DNA from: Caballeronia glathei
GTDB lineage: Bacteria; Pseudomonadota; Gammaproteobacteria; Burkholderiales; Burkholderiaceae
Assembly: GCF_000698595.1 (NCBI RefSeq)
Contig: NZ_JFHC01000040.1
Location: 1-64,000, forward strand
Length of the DNA: 64,000 bases
Reading direction: 5' to 3'
This document shows, in pieces, positions 18,703 through 30,998 of this stretch; positions within the stretch are counted from its first letter, which is position 1; each line of letters opens with the position of its first letter. Both the position numbers and the translations under genes were made by a program. The notes below the pieces were generated by a model that had not been told where the DNA came from, did not search any database, and saw nothing but the letters and a program-made list of their open reading frames with translations.

Positions 18703-19980
18703 CTACAGACGCAGATCGCTCGCCTCCGCCGGAAACAGGTACTTCAGGTCGTAGAGCACATTCTTGGGCTTGCCGAAGGCGCGAATCGCGTCCACGCCCA
18801 GTTCCGCGAACCGGCCATGCGCGACGGCCAGGATCGTCGCGTCGTAGATACCCTTGGCCGGCTGCTCGATCGGATCGATGCCGTACTCGTGATGCGCCTC
18901 CTCCTTCGAGACCCACGGATCGTAGATGTCCACCTCCACGCCATACTCACGCAGCTCCTTGACGATATCGACGACCCGCGTGTTGCGCAGGTCCGGGCAG
19001 TTTTCCTTGAACGTCAGGCCCATGATCAGCACCCGCGAACCCGAGACGACGATCTGCCGCTTCGTCAGCGCCTTGACGAGCTGCGACGCCACGTAGCTGC
19101 CCATGCTGTCGTTCAGGCGCCGCCCGGCGAGAATGATCTCCGGGTGATAGCCGATCGCCTGTGCCTTGTGCGTCAGGTAGTACGGGTCCACGCCGATGCA
19201 GTGCCCGCCGACGAGACCCGGCCTGAACGGCAGGAAGTTCCACTTCGTGCCGGCCGCCTGGAGCACCGACTCCGTATCGATGCCCATGCGGTTGAAGATG
19301 ATCGACAGCTCGTTGATCAGTGCGATGTTGACGTCGCGCTGCGTGTTCTCGATCACCTTGGCCGCCTCGGCGACGCGAATGCTGCTCGCCTTGTGCGTGC
19401 CCGCCACGATGATCTCGCGGTACAGGCCGTCCACCAGGTCCGCGATCTCCGGCGTCGAACCCGAGGTCACCTTCTTGATGTCCGTCACGCGGTGCGCCTT
19501 GTCGCCGGGATTGATCCGCTCCGGGCTGTAGCCAACGAAGAAATCCACGTTGAACTTGAGCCCGGACATGCGCTCGAGCACCGGCACGCATTCTTCTTCC
19601 GTCGCGCCCGGATAGACGGTCGATTCGTAGATCACCACGTCGTCCTTCTTCAGCACGCGGCCGATGGTCTCGCTCGCGCCGACGAGCGGCCCGAAATCCG
19701 GCCGCTTGTGATGGTCGATCGGCGTCGGGACGGTTGCGATATACACGTTGCAATCCTTCAGGTCCTCGATGTCGGCCGTGTACTTCATCCCCGTGGCGGC
19801 CGCCAGTTCGGCATCGCTGATCTCGAGCGTGACGTCGCGCCCTTCACGCAGCGCGGAAATGCGGGCGTTGTTGATGTCGAATCCCACCACCGGGCGGTGC
19901 TTGCTGAACTCCACTGCCAGAGGCAACCCGACATAACCCAGACCGACTACCGCGACTTTCAGCTCGTGTGGCAAATGCAT
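18703..19980 (-). CDS. tviB: UDP-N-acetyl-hexosamine 6-dehydrogenase (TviB/WbpO type)
   Basis: A 425-residue NAD-dependent dehydrogenase, the same length as Salmonella TviB as I recall it. The N-terminal VAVVGLGYVGLPLAVEF binds NAD. The central PFRPGLVGGHCIGVDPYYL contains the catalytic cysteine, and GLTFKENCPDLRNTR lies in the UDP-binding C-terminal domain. It oxidises C6 of UDP-GlcNAc or UDP-GalNAc to the uronic acid. With the adjacent epimerase it supplies UDP-GalNAcA, so the polymer is expected to be acidic. The C-terminus KNVLYDLKYLFPAEASDLRL is diagnostic of this branch. Confidence 0.9.
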   Translation of the reverse strand: MHLPHELKVAVVGLGYVGLPLAVEFSKHRPVVGFDINNARISALREGRDVTLEISDAELAAATGMKYTADIEDLKDCNVYIATVPTPIDHHKRPDFGPLVGASETIGRVLKKDDVVIYESTVYPGATEEECVPVLERMSGLKFNVDFFVGYSPERINPGDKAHRVTDIKKVTSGSTPEIADLVDGLYREIIVAGTHKASSIRVAEAAKVIENTQRDVNIALINELSIIFNRMGIDTESVLQAAGTKWNFLPFRPGLVGGHCIGVDPYYLTHKAQAIGYHPEIILAGRRLNDSMGSYVASQLVKALTKRQIVVSGSRVLIMGLTFKENCPDLRNTRVVDIVKELREYGVEVDIYDPWVSKEEAHHEYGIDPIEQPAKGIYDATILAVAHGRFAELGVDAIRAFGKPKNVLYDLKYLFPAEASDLRL

Positions 19981-20063
19981 GACTGTTACTCCCTGTTTTT
20001 ATGGACACGCTGCCTTCTCATCGAGAAAGGTTCAACAAGTACCGGACTTCGCACGGCCCCCCG

Positions 20064-22301
20064 CTATTTCGAATCGGAGTAGTACGCGGTGTAGGCGTAG
20101 CCGCCGTACCGCCGTGCCTGATCGTAGTTGCTGCGATTCACCTTGAAACCGTTGAGCAGGATGCCTTCCACCTTCGCCCCCGACTGCTCGAGACGCTTCA
20201 CCGACTCGGCGATCTCGCCTGCACGCGTATCCGCAAAGCGCGCGACCAGGAAGATCGAATCCGCGACGGGCGCCATGGTCACCGTATCGGATACGGCAAG
20301 AATGGCGGGCGCATCGATGAGCACGATGTCGTACTGCTCCGAGGCGGTGCTGACCGTCTCCGTGAACCGCGCGTTCAGCAGCAGCTCGGCCGGATCCTGC
20401 GGGTAGGCGCCGCACTGCAGGACATCGAGGTTGGGCAGCACCTCCTTGTGAACGATCTCCTCCATCGGACGGTTGCCGGCGAGCACGTCGGCAAGTCCTT
20501 CTGCGCGCGACAGCCCGAAGTACTGGTTCAGATGGCCGCGGCGCAGGTCGCCGTCGATCAGCAGCACCCGCTTGCCGCCCGCCGCGAGCAGCGTGCTCAG
20601 GTTCGCCGAAAGGAACGACTTGCCGATGCCGGGCAGCGGGCCCGCGAGCATCACCACGTTGTTGCGCTCCCCGTTCAGCGCGAACTGCAGCGCCGACCGC
20701 ATCGTGCGCAGCGCTTCCACGGCCGGGTCCATCGGATAGCGGAACGCCAGGGTCAGCTTCTCGGCCGTATCGCCAGCCATCTTCTTCGTCAGCTCGTTCT
20801 GACGGTCGCTGACCGGAATCATTGCGTACACGGAGAGGCCGGTGCGCGCTTCCAGGTCCTTCGGATTGGCCACGCCCTTGAACAGGAAGTCGCGCACGAA
20901 GGCAAGACCGACACCGATGAAGAGCCCCAGGATCGCGGCGACGAGCAGCACGAGCGACTTGACCGGCTTGATCGGGCGCTCGGGCACGTCCGCGCTGTCG
21001 ACCAGTTGCACTGAAGCGGACTTGCCGGCCTTGACGAGCCGCAGTGTTTCGATGTTGCTGCGCAGCGACGCATACAGATCCGAGCTCACGCGCATGTCGC
21101 GCATCAGGCGCAGCGCGCCCTGCTCGGCCGACGGCATCGCCTTCACGCGGGATGCGAGGCCTTCCACATACTTGTTGGTGGCGGCGATCTGCTGGTCCAC
21201 GGCCGTCACGCTCGGGTGCGTCGGCGCGAAGCGCGAGATCAGGTCCTGACGCTGGCGCCTGAGGTCGAAGAGGCGCGAGTCCGCTTCGGTGGCCTGGCGC
21301 AGGATGAGCCGGGCTTCTTCGTCCGCGTCGAGCAGGCCATGGCTGTTGCGGTAGGAGTTGTACTTCTCCTCCGCCTGCTCCATGTTGCGCTTGGCCGCCG
21401 GAAGCTGCAGCTCGAGATAGTTGAGCGACTTTTCGGCGTTCGCGCCCTTCTGATCCACGTTCTGCCGTATATATTCCTTGCCGATCTCGTTGAGCGTCGC
21501 GCTCACGAGAACCGGATCAGAGCCTTGCATGACGACGCCGATCACGTTCGACTTGTTGCCCTGCTCGCTGATCTGCAGGCGCCGCTGCAGCTGGTCGACG
21601 GTCCACTGCCGCGAGTTGCGCGTGACGTTGAACACGGTGCCGTGCTCGCCGTCGATCTTGTTCACGAGCAGCGTGATCGGCCCGCGGCTCGTCTGGAACT
21701 TCTCCTCCACGCCCGCGCGGCCGGTAACGGGCTGCTCCAGGCCCGGCCCGCTCAGCTGGTACTGGCCGGCGGTCAAGGCCATCACCTTGTACGCGCTGCC
21801 TTCTTCCTTCTTCGGCACGTCGAACGTCGCGACGTTGATCGATTCGTCGCTCCAGGCGTAGCCGCCCCAGCCGAAGATGCCGGGCGTCCACCGTGCGTCG
21901 TTGCGGCGCGAGATGAAGCCGCCGAACACCGGAAGGCGCGCAGGCTCGGCGGTGATGTACAGCTTGAGCGCATCCACGGCCTGCGAGGCGATGGAAGTCG
22001 AGCGGAGAATCTGCATTTCCCCCTCGGCCGACGATTTGTCCTCGAACAGCGAAGTCGCATTGCGCACCAGGTCCCGCGCGTCCGGAATGTTGGTCGACGT
22101 GTTGTCTTCCACCTTGATCGCGAGATTCGCCTGATAGACCGGCGTCGAGCAGAACGCGTAGAGCGCGCCCAGCGCAAGGATGACCGTAGCCGTCACCGCG
22201 ATCATGACCCGGTGATTGACCAGCGTGTCGATGATCGATCCAAGATCGAATTCATCCCCACGGTCGACTAGTACGTCTGACGCTTGAATTTTCTGTTTCA
22301 T
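20064..22301 (-). CDS. wzc: Polysaccharide co-polymerase / tyrosine autokinase (Wzc)
   Basis: A 745-residue inner-membrane protein. A Wzz-type domain lies between two membrane helices (about 35-52 and 465-483), with long coiled-coil periplasmic segments. The cytoplasmic BY-kinase domain has Walker A GPLPGIGKS (K561), Walker A' VLLIDGDLR and Walker B IVLIDAP. The C-terminal tail is a tyrosine cluster of six tyrosines within 16 residues, ending in YAYTAYYSDSK. Wzc controls chain length and couples to the outer-membrane Wza channel. No wza or wzb gene is seen beside it, which is unusual. The ribosome site is weak and a roughly 750-base leader region lies upstream. Confidence 0.92.
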   Translation of the reverse strand: MKQKIQASDVLVDRGDEFDLGSIIDTLVNHRVMIAVTATVILALGALYAFCSTPVYQANLAIKVEDNTSTNIPDARDLVRNATSLFEDKSSAEGEMQILRSTSIASQAVDALKLYITAEPARLPVFGGFISRRNDARWTPGIFGWGGYAWSDESINVATFDVPKKEEGSAYKVMALTAGQYQLSGPGLEQPVTGRAGVEEKFQTSRGPITLLVNKIDGEHGTVFNVTRNSRQWTVDQLQRRLQISEQGNKSNVIGVVMQGSDPVLVSATLNEIGKEYIRQNVDQKGANAEKSLNYLELQLPAAKRNMEQAEEKYNSYRNSHGLLDADEEARLILRQATEADSRLFDLRRQRQDLISRFAPTHPSVTAVDQQIAATNKYVEGLASRVKAMPSAEQGALRLMRDMRVSSDLYASLRSNIETLRLVKAGKSASVQLVDSADVPERPIKPVKSLVLLVAAILGLFIGVGLAFVRDFLFKGVANPKDLEARTGLSVYAMIPVSDRQNELTKKMAGDTAEKLTLAFRYPMDPAVEALRTMRSALQFALNGERNNVVMLAGPLPGIGKSFLSANLSTLLAAGGKRVLLIDGDLRRGHLNQYFGLSRAEGLADVLAGNRPMEEIVHKEVLPNLDVLQCGAYPQDPAELLLNARFTETVSTASEQYDIVLIDAPAILAVSDTVTMAPVADSIFLVARFADTRAGEIAESVKRLEQSGAKVEGILLNGFKVNRSNYDQARRYGGYAYTAYYSDSK

Positions 22302-22592
22302 GGACAGGTCTCGTCACTGAGTTTTCTTTGATCACGCGGGCATGCGGATTCAGGCATGGAAAAGACGCGCACCCTTCTCATCCGCATACCAACAATCGAC
22401 ATTGATCGCCGGATAAGAAAATAGGACTCGAAAAACTGATGCTCTCTGGTGAATTGATTCAGATATAAGGCAGACCGCTGCGACGGCGCTGTTTAAAAGT
22501 ATTCATCATTATTTTCCCTGGAAGTCCCCGAGACGACGCGGTGATAATCGTCTTTTCTCGAAAGCAAGATACGGCAGACCATTTGGCAAGTA

Positions 22593-22608
22593 TGCGCGAT
22601 AGTGCACA
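22593..22608 (-). promoter_or_regulatory. CRP/FNR-like dyad upstream of wzc (weak)
   Basis: On the minus strand this reads TGTGCACTATCGCGCA, which matches 12 of 16 positions of the perfect dyad at 28966-28981. It lies roughly 300 bases before the wzc start, in the AT-richer leader. Confidence 0.25.
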
Positions 22609-23003
22609 CAAATCGCGCCGCCACCGGCGCCCCATAAGCGGCCTCGGCAACATTCGCAGGCGCCTCAATAACCCTCTGAGGCACAAGGAATTCCTTGCGT
22701 ATTCGCCGGCACACGTAATCCGGACGCTTTTGTATAACCGAATAGGGAAAACCATAAAACGTACGACCAGAAAGTCCGATATCCACATCCTGACGAATGC
22801 CTTCACGCACGCCGGGACATGAATTGAGGTCGCCGATTAAATATGGCGATATCGGCAATGATTTTAAACAGGCGCCGCTATCCGATTAACCTTTTCGCTG
22901 GCGATGAATGGTTTCAAACCGGTCGGGCTTAATGCAGCCGGTTTTACGGTCTCGTCGTCCGAACGTGTTGTTCGCGGCGTGTCGCAGCAACAGCTGCCGC
23001 GCA

Positions 23004-23037
23004 GCGCAGCCGGAACGAGTTCGTCGTCCGGCTGCGC
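23004..23037 (-). terminator. Terminator-like stem after the adenylation-carrier-thioesterase gene
   Basis: GCGCAGCCGG (23004-23013) pairs perfectly with CCGGCTGCGC (23028-23037) around a 14-base loop, beginning 14 bases past the stop. No clear U tract is present. Confidence 0.45.
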
Positions 23038-23050
23038 GCCGCGTCGAAGG

Positions 23051-26116
<3,066 letters not shown>

Positions 26117-26130
26117 TCGCGCACCCCGTT

Positions 26131-26159
26131 TTGGAACAATGCGTTATAGAGTATTTATC
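26131..26159 (+). promoter_or_regulatory. Possible sigma-70 promoter
   Basis: TTGGAA and TTTATC are separated by 17 bases in the AT-rich part of the divergent region. It points toward the polymerase gene more than 400 bases away, so a long leader would result. Confidence 0.3.
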
Positions 26160-26470
26160 TGTGCGCGGCGGTGCCGGCAACCAGTCGCATACACCTATGC
26201 CTTTGATTTGACTGCGGGCATTTTTCCCTCGCGACCAGATTACTGCGACGCAGAGCGGTGCTATGTACGAACTCACACAATTCACGCCGCTTGGCTGCTT
26301 GCCGGTCGCGCCGGGGCCGCTCATGTGCCCGGCGCATGGGCCGCACAGCGCGCAGCGAGATTTGCATGACCATAGCGGCGGCATGGCGAAATGCATCGCC
26401 GGCTTCCGGCACCGCTGTCATGCGAATACCCCGGACGTGCGTTGCCCCGCCGGCCCGCGGCCGGCATCGA

Positions 26471-26486
26471 TGTGCGGTTGCGCATA
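26471..26486. promoter_or_regulatory. CRP/FNR-like dyad upstream of the polymerase gene
   Basis: TGTGCGGTTGCGCATA fits TGTGCG-N4-CGCAnA, sharing both half-sites with the perfect dyad at 28966-28981. It lies 78-93 bases before the polymerase ATG, a sensible place for a regulator. Confidence 0.35.
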
Positions 26487-26563
26487 GATCACGGCCATCC
26501 GCACCGGTAGCCTCGGGGACACGGAATTTCATAACAAGATTCAACCGTCACCGGGTATCGCCA

Positions 26564-27628
26564 ATGAGATCATTCTTCACCCAGGAATACAGGCAGCCCG
26601 GCGAAACTCCCGCCGACGTGCGGCTGCGATTGCTGTCCCTGATGGCTTTCCTTACGCTGTCAGCGCTCATCATGAGCGCGCTCGGATTGGGCGACCGCAC
26701 CTACCTGCTCGACCAGGACAACTACGTCCAGTACTTCCGGGACACCAACATCTACTGGTTCACGAACCTGTGGGACGGAAGCCTGACGGGCACCATCTTC
26801 GTCATCCGGATGGTGACCGAAGAGCTCGGCTGGCGGGCCTGGGTCCTCGCGCTGAATACCCTCGGCTGCTCGCCGGAAGGAGGCGTGCGCATCACGGTGC
26901 TCGCGCTCAACGCGCTGATGATCTACGCGCTCAGCAAGACACGCTGGCCGCTCATCAGCCTCGTTCTCTGGGCCGTGATTCCCGACGCGCTCGCAACCGT
27001 CGGGCTCTTCCAGATCCGGCAGGGCTTCGCCTTTGCAATCGCCATGTACTTCGCGTTCGCCCGCAAGCAGCCCGTTCGCGGTGCGGCCCTCGCGAGCCTC
27101 GTGCATACGACCTTTGCTTATCCCGCAATCTTTCTGATCATCGCGCGTCTTTGCGTGAAGCGCAGCCAGTTGCTCAACCTGCTCTCGGTCAGCGCCGCCG
27201 CGACGACGATGGCCGTCCTGTCGTCGCTGCTGTTCAACATCTTCGGCGGACGGCGGCTAGTCGAGTACGACCAGCAGGAAAACTACACGCTCAACTATCT
27301 GATCGCGCTCGTGATCTTCACGCTCATACCGTACCTGATCGTCCGGACGCGGGACGAGCGAACCGAAGATCCGGTGAGCGCCAGCGTGACCCGCCAGATC
27401 TCGACCATGTATGCGGGCATCCTGGTGTTTCTCATCGTCTCGTTCTTCGTGTATCCGTTCGGGATGGCTCGCATCGGCTATTACTCGACGCTGATGATCC
27501 CGTTCCTGCTCCCGTCGATCCGCGTGAAGAACAAGCTCGTTCTCTGGCTGATCACGGGCATCGTTCTGGTGATCGGCTATGACGTCTTCAAAAAGTACTC
27601 GTCGGGCCTTTACAGCTACTTTCTGTGA
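26564..27628 (+). CDS. EpsG/Wzy-family polysaccharide polymerase
   Basis: A 354-residue integral membrane protein with about ten hydrophobic segments and the EpsG layout: an early charged loop (LDQDNYVQYFRDTNIYWF), then GLFQIRQGFAFAIAMYFAF and VHTTFAYPAIFLI. EpsG-type proteins are Wzy polymerases that join repeat units at the periplasmic face. It is the only polymerase candidate in the locus. ATG at 26564 (MRSFFTQEY) is chosen because the preceding open frame is arginine-rich and non-membrane. It stands alone on the plus strand between divergent and convergent neighbours. Confidence 0.8.
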   Translation: MRSFFTQEYRQPGETPADVRLRLLSLMAFLTLSALIMSALGLGDRTYLLDQDNYVQYFRDTNIYWFTNLWDGSLTGTIFVIRMVTEELGWRAWVLALNTLGCSPEGGVRITVLALNALMIYALSKTRWPLISLVLWAVIPDALATVGLFQIRQGFAFAIAMYFAFARKQPVRGAALASLVHTTFAYPAIFLIIARLCVKRSQLLNLLSVSAAATTMAVLSSLLFNIFGGRRLVEYDQQENYTLNYLIALVIFTLIPYLIVRTRDERTEDPVSASVTRQISTMYAGILVFLIVSFFVYPFGMARIGYYSTLMIPFLLPSIRVKNKLVLWLITGIVLVIGYDVFKKYSSGLYSYFL

Positions 27629-27661
27629 GCGCCGCCCGCGAGCGGCTGCCGACGGACCCGG

Positions 27662-28837
27662 CTAAAGCGTGACACCCTTTGCGCGCAGCAGCATCGTGTA
27701 CATGTCCCGGTATTTCTGCCAGCAGGCGGCAATAGAAAAGGACTGCACGATCCGCTCGCGCGCAACCTTGCCCAGGTCCCTGCGCTGATCCCGGCTGAGC
27801 ATCGCCATCTCCTGCAGCGCGCCGGCAAGCCTGACGGAATCGCACGGCGGGACGATCCGGCCGGTATCGCCGACGAGTTGCCCGGTGTCGCCGACATCGG
27901 TCACCACGCAAGGCACGCCGCACGCCATGGCTTCGCCCACGACGGTCGGCAGGCCCTCGGTTCGTGAAGACAGACACAGGATGTCGAAGGCCGGCATGAT
28001 CTCGTGCAGGTTATTGCGGGAGCCAAGCAGATGACAAGCGCCGCGCAGGCCGAGCTCGCCCATGCTGCGTGCGAGCGGTTCATTGCGATCGTCGACTTCC
28101 CGTCCGATCATGACGAAGTGGCAGTCGGCCACGCGCTGATGAAGCAGCGCCGCCGCGCGCAGAAAGTTGTCGTAGTCCTTGGCGGGGTTGGCGCGTCCCA
28201 CGATGCCGATGAGTATCGAGCGTGCAGGCAGGCCGAGCTCACCCAGAAAGCTGGCCCTTGCCGTGGCATCGGGCACGAACTTTTGAATATCGAAGCCGTT
28301 ATGGATCACCCGCATCCTCGCGCGCGCATAGCCGTAGTCGGCGTGCGTCCTGAACGCCGCCTCCGCGCAGCAGATGATCTGGTCCGGCATCCAGTTGGAC
28401 GTCATCGCGCAGACCCGCGCGAGCAGCTTGAGAAGGACGCCGACCTTCACCGTGGGCACCTCGGTCCGGCGGATGCCCCAGACGAGCGCGAGCCGGTGGC
28501 CGGAGCCGTTGATCCGCAACGCCAGCCGGGCCAGCAATGCGGCGCCGCCGCCCAGAAGGTCCGCGTGGTACATCCACGTCTGGACGATGTCCGGTCTCGC
28601 CGCAACGATCCATTGGGTCAAGCGAACCAGATGCAGCGGATTCGGAATGCCCGGGCGCATTCCAAGCAATCTGACCTCGGCTCCCGCTGCGCGAAGACGC
28701 TCGGCCATCGCATCCGCGGAAGACAAGGAGATCACCAGGTGCCGCACGCCGGCCTCGCGCGATTCGGAGACGAGATTCAAAAGCGCCGTTTCCGCACCGC
28801 CCACCCGCAAACCCGAAATTACATGAACGATCTTCAT
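27662..28837 (-). CDS. GT4-family glycosyltransferase
   Basis: A 391-residue GT-B enzyme: VHVISGLRVGGAETALLNLV at the N-terminus, VGRANPAKDYDNFLRAAALL in the linker and SRTEGLPTVVGEAMACGVPC (EX7E) in the donor domain. QTWMYHADLLGG is shared almost exactly with the glycosyltransferase at 6022-7155, marking these two as paralogues at opposite ends of the locus. ATG at 28837 (MKIVHV) is chosen by family alignment; the ribosome site is poor. It converges with the polymerase gene, leaving only 33 bases between stops. Confidence 0.88.
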   Translation of the reverse strand: MKIVHVISGLRVGGAETALLNLVSESREAGVRHLVISLSSADAMAERLRAAGAEVRLLGMRPGIPNPLHLVRLTQWIVAARPDIVQTWMYHADLLGGGAALLARLALRINGSGHRLALVWGIRRTEVPTVKVGVLLKLLARVCAMTSNWMPDQIICCAEAAFRTHADYGYARARMRVIHNGFDIQKFVPDATARASFLGELGLPARSILIGIVGRANPAKDYDNFLRAAALLHQRVADCHFVMIGREVDDRNEPLARSMGELGLRGACHLLGSRNNLHEIMPAFDILCLSSRTEGLPTVVGEAMACGVPCVVTDVGDTGQLVGDTGRIVPPCDSVRLAGALQEMAMLSRDQRRDLGKVARERIVQSFSIAACWQKYRDMYTMLLRAKGVTL

Positions 28838-29207
28838 TTTTTTACTGAAATCGGCAGACCAATACGACGGCAATCGTGAATGCAAACGTTGCCGTGCTTT
28901 AACAACCATTCATGCCGGTTATTAAGAAGCCGATTTCAGGCTAGAGGATCGCTCACCGGGGAAACTGTGCGAGATCGCACACAATTTCCCTCAATTAAAA
29001 TATTACAACATGAAAGGAAACTATGTGCCTTCCCCCTCATATCGGACTATTTCAAGTCCGGCGCCGGGCGCCCGCGGGCGACTAAATGCTTTACATTAAC
29101 AACAACGAAAGCGCGCTTTCTTCGATGATTCCATGCGATTCCTCGAAGTCGTCGAGCTTCATACAATTCAATTAAGCGCGCGACGACGCGCTATGCGAGG
29201 CCGAAAG
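28838..29207. other. AT-rich divergent regulatory region
   Basis: A region clearly richer in A/T than its surroundings, between a leftward glycosyltransferase and a rightward deacetylase. No gene is seen. It holds the perfect 16-bp dyad at 28966-28981 and several TTTACA/TATTAC-like hexamers, but no single promoter stands out. Confidence 0.5.
28966..28981. promoter_or_regulatory. Perfect 16-bp CRP/FNR-type dyad
   Basis: TGTGCGAGATCGCACA is a perfect dyad (7-bp half-sites, 2-base centre) and fits the CRP/FNR spacing TGTG-N8-CACA. It lies between divergent polysaccharide genes, about 130-145 bases from the glycosyltransferase start and about 225-240 from the deacetylase start. Confidence 0.5.
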
Positions 29208-30209
29208 ATGAGTCTGGAATACGGCGTCTTCACCGTGTCGCTTGACTTCGAACTGTACTGGGGCGTCAGGGATAAGCGGACTATTGAAGGATACGGGGAG
29301 AATCTTCGCGGGGTGCAGCGCGTCGTGCCCGAATTGCTGCGGGTTTTCCGCGGTCATGACATTCACGCGACGTGGGCCGTAGTCGGCTTCATGTTCTGCA
29401 AAGATGCGGCCGAACTCAGGGAGAAATTCCCGGAGAGTCTTCCCACTTACGAACATCAGAGTTTATCACCGTACGATTATATTTCTGAAAATGCCTCACT
29501 GGAAAAGATCTATCACTTCGCGCCCGAATTAATAAGCGACATTTCCGCCCAGAATGGGCAGGAAGTCGCCACGCATACGTTTTCGCATTATTACTGTCTG
29601 GAAAAGGGCCAGGACGTCGCGCAATTCGAAGCGGATATTCATTGCGCAGTCGAGGTGGCAAATTCGCGCGGTTTATCCATGAAAAGCCTCGTATTCCCGA
29701 GGAATCAATGGAACGAAACCTATCTCGCCTCGCTGCCGAAGTTCGGCGTGCAGTGCTATCGGGGCAATCAGACCAGCAGCATGTACAAAGCGTCCGACAG
29801 AGCGGGACAAAGCCGGCTTCAACGAGCCGCCCGGCTCGCCGATGCATATCTGAATCTGTCCGGCCACAATACGCATTCGTTCGAATCGTGCATCCGGCGC
29901 GCGCCGTTCAATTTTCCGGCAAGCAGCTTTTTACGGCCATATGACCAGAAGCTATCGGTACTGGATGGCCTGCGGCTGCGCCGAATAAAAAATGCAATGA
30001 CCGATGCCGCCGTGAACAAGCGCCTTTATCACCTCTGGTGGCATCCGCACAATTTCGGAAAAGATACGGACCGGAATATCGCGTTCTTTCGGAAGATCGC
30101 CGAGCATTACAGTGCGCTCGAAAAGACTCACGGCTTCCGCTCACTCAATATGGGCGAACTGAGCGAACTTGGAGAAAATGCATGGAAGGCAATAAGCCGC
30201 GTGTCGTGA
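29208..30209 (+). CDS. Polysaccharide deacetylase (NodB-homology)
   Basis: A 333-residue carbohydrate esterase family 4-like protein. The motif VSLDFELYWG supplies the metal/base aspartate near residue 10, THTFSHYY gives the HxxxH pair near residue 125, and WWHPHNFG near residue 285 provides the late histidine. ATG at 29208 has GAGG seven bases upstream. There is no signal peptide, suggesting cytoplasmic action on a sugar intermediate. Codon use is visibly more A/T-rich than in most of the window, as in the next gene, which overlaps it. Generating a free amine for the downstream formyltransferase is an attractive inference. Confidence 0.85.
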   Translation: MSLEYGVFTVSLDFELYWGVRDKRTIEGYGENLRGVQRVVPELLRVFRGHDIHATWAVVGFMFCKDAAELREKFPESLPTYEHQSLSPYDYISENASLEKIYHFAPELISDISAQNGQEVATHTFSHYYCLEKGQDVAQFEADIHCAVEVANSRGLSMKSLVFPRNQWNETYLASLPKFGVQCYRGNQTSSMYKASDRAGQSRLQRAARLADAYLNLSGHNTHSFESCIRRAPFNFPASSFLRPYDQKLSVLDGLRLRRIKNAMTDAAVNKRLYHLWWHPHNFGKDTDRNIAFFRKIAEHYSALEKTHGFRSLNMGELSELGENAWKAISRVS

Positions 30210-30955
30210 TGTTATGCGCGGACCGGCTTTCATCGGCCGTGATGTATAACAGTCTTGCAGGCGTGGTGAGTATCGAACGAGTCATCATGGAGGCCAAGCC
30301 TCCTGCAACGCATGTCATAACGAAGAAAATCAGGCGTCTCGGCATGATGAGAACGGCGGGTCAATTGCTGTTTCTCGTCGCGAATACGTTTGCGGCGAAA
30401 CTGTCGGCCAAGCGGATCGATCAGCTTCTCAAGCGCTATGCATTGAATCGCGACGCCATACCCGCAAATGTCGTATCAAAAGTCGATAATATCAATAGCA
30501 GCCGGACGATCGAGCTTTTGAAGCAGACATGCCCCGATGTCGTCGTCATCAACGGAACGCGCATTATCTCCAGGGAGGTACTGCGCTGCGTCGACGTCAG
30601 CTTCCTGAATACGCATATGGGCATCACACCCAAATACCGCGGCGTGCACGGCGGTTATTGGGCGCTTGTCAGCGGCGACCCCGAAAACTGCGGCGTAACG
30701 GTTCATCTGGTCGATCCGGGCATCGATACGGGCGGCGTTCTTTATCAGCAGGTCATTCGCCCGGAGCGCCGCGACAACTTCAACACCTACCCCGTGCATC
30801 AGCTGGCGGCCGCCATTCCGCTCATGCAAAACGCAATCGACGATATCGTTTCGCGGCGAGCGGAGGTGAAGCCCGGGGTCCTGCCCTCGACCTTGTGGTT
30901 TCATCCGACGCTGTTCGAATACGTGCGCAACCGGCTCGTCAAGGGCGTGAGGTAG
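30182..30955 (+). CDS. Formyltransferase-family protein (likely sugar N-formyltransferase)
   Basis: A 257-residue protein with the Formyl_trans_N catalytic triad: N124 in VVINGTRIIS, H145 in FLNTHMGITPKYRG and D182 in DPGIDTGG. Enzymes of this fold use N10-formyl-tetrahydrofolate to formylate an amine, for example on nucleotide-linked amino sugars. ATG at 30182 has GGAG seven bases upstream and overlaps the deacetylase by 28 bases, so the two are probably co-translated. No aminotransferase is encoded in the locus, so the amine may come from a deacetylase. Base composition is A/T-richer than the flanks. Confidence 0.83.
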   Translation: MEGNKPRVVMLCADRLSSAVMYNSLAGVVSIERVIMEAKPPATHVITKKIRRLGMMRTAGQLLFLVANTFAAKLSAKRIDQLLKRYALNRDAIPANVVSKVDNINSSRTIELLKQTCPDVVVINGTRIISREVLRCVDVSFLNTHMGITPKYRGVHGGYWALVSGDPENCGVTVHLVDPGIDTGGVLYQQVIRPERRDNFNTYPVHQLAAAIPLMQNAIDDIVSRRAEVKPGVLPSTLWFHPTLFEYVRNRLVKGVR

Positions 30956-30972
30956 CCTCGCGCCGTCGAGGC
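30955..30972 (+). terminator. Short hairpin at the end of the polysaccharide locus
   Basis: GCCTCG-CGCCGT-CGAGGC begins at the last base of the formyltransferase stop codon and lies between convergent genes. The stem is only 6 bp and no U tract follows. Confidence 0.35.
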
Positions 30973-30998
30973 GAGAAAGGCGCGCAGCGCGATCGATG

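Larger units (their letters stand above)
22302..23050. other. Long AT-richer intergenic region upstream of wzc
   Basis: About 750 bases between two leftward genes. The middle part (about 22320-22880) is visibly richer in A/T than the coding regions around it. I see no convincing gene; a 121-codon leftward frame (22493-22858) has no family resemblance and poor codon use. It holds a small hairpin (GCCTCA/TGAGGC near 22660-22685), a CRP-like dyad at 22593-22608 and a terminator-like stem near the right end. It probably contains the wzc promoter and a long leader. Confidence 0.5.
26117..26563. other. Divergent intergenic region between the A-T-TE gene and the polymerase gene
   Basis: No gene is supported, although the polymerase frame is open back to 26258. 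The left end is AT-rich and holds a plausible rightward promoter; the right end holds a CRP-like dyad. Both are listed separately. Confidence 0.5.

Noticed and set aside
22493..22858. A 121-codon leftward frame in the AT-richer gap before wzc
   Set aside because: No recognisable family, unusual composition and no ribosome site; treated as leader or decayed DNA.
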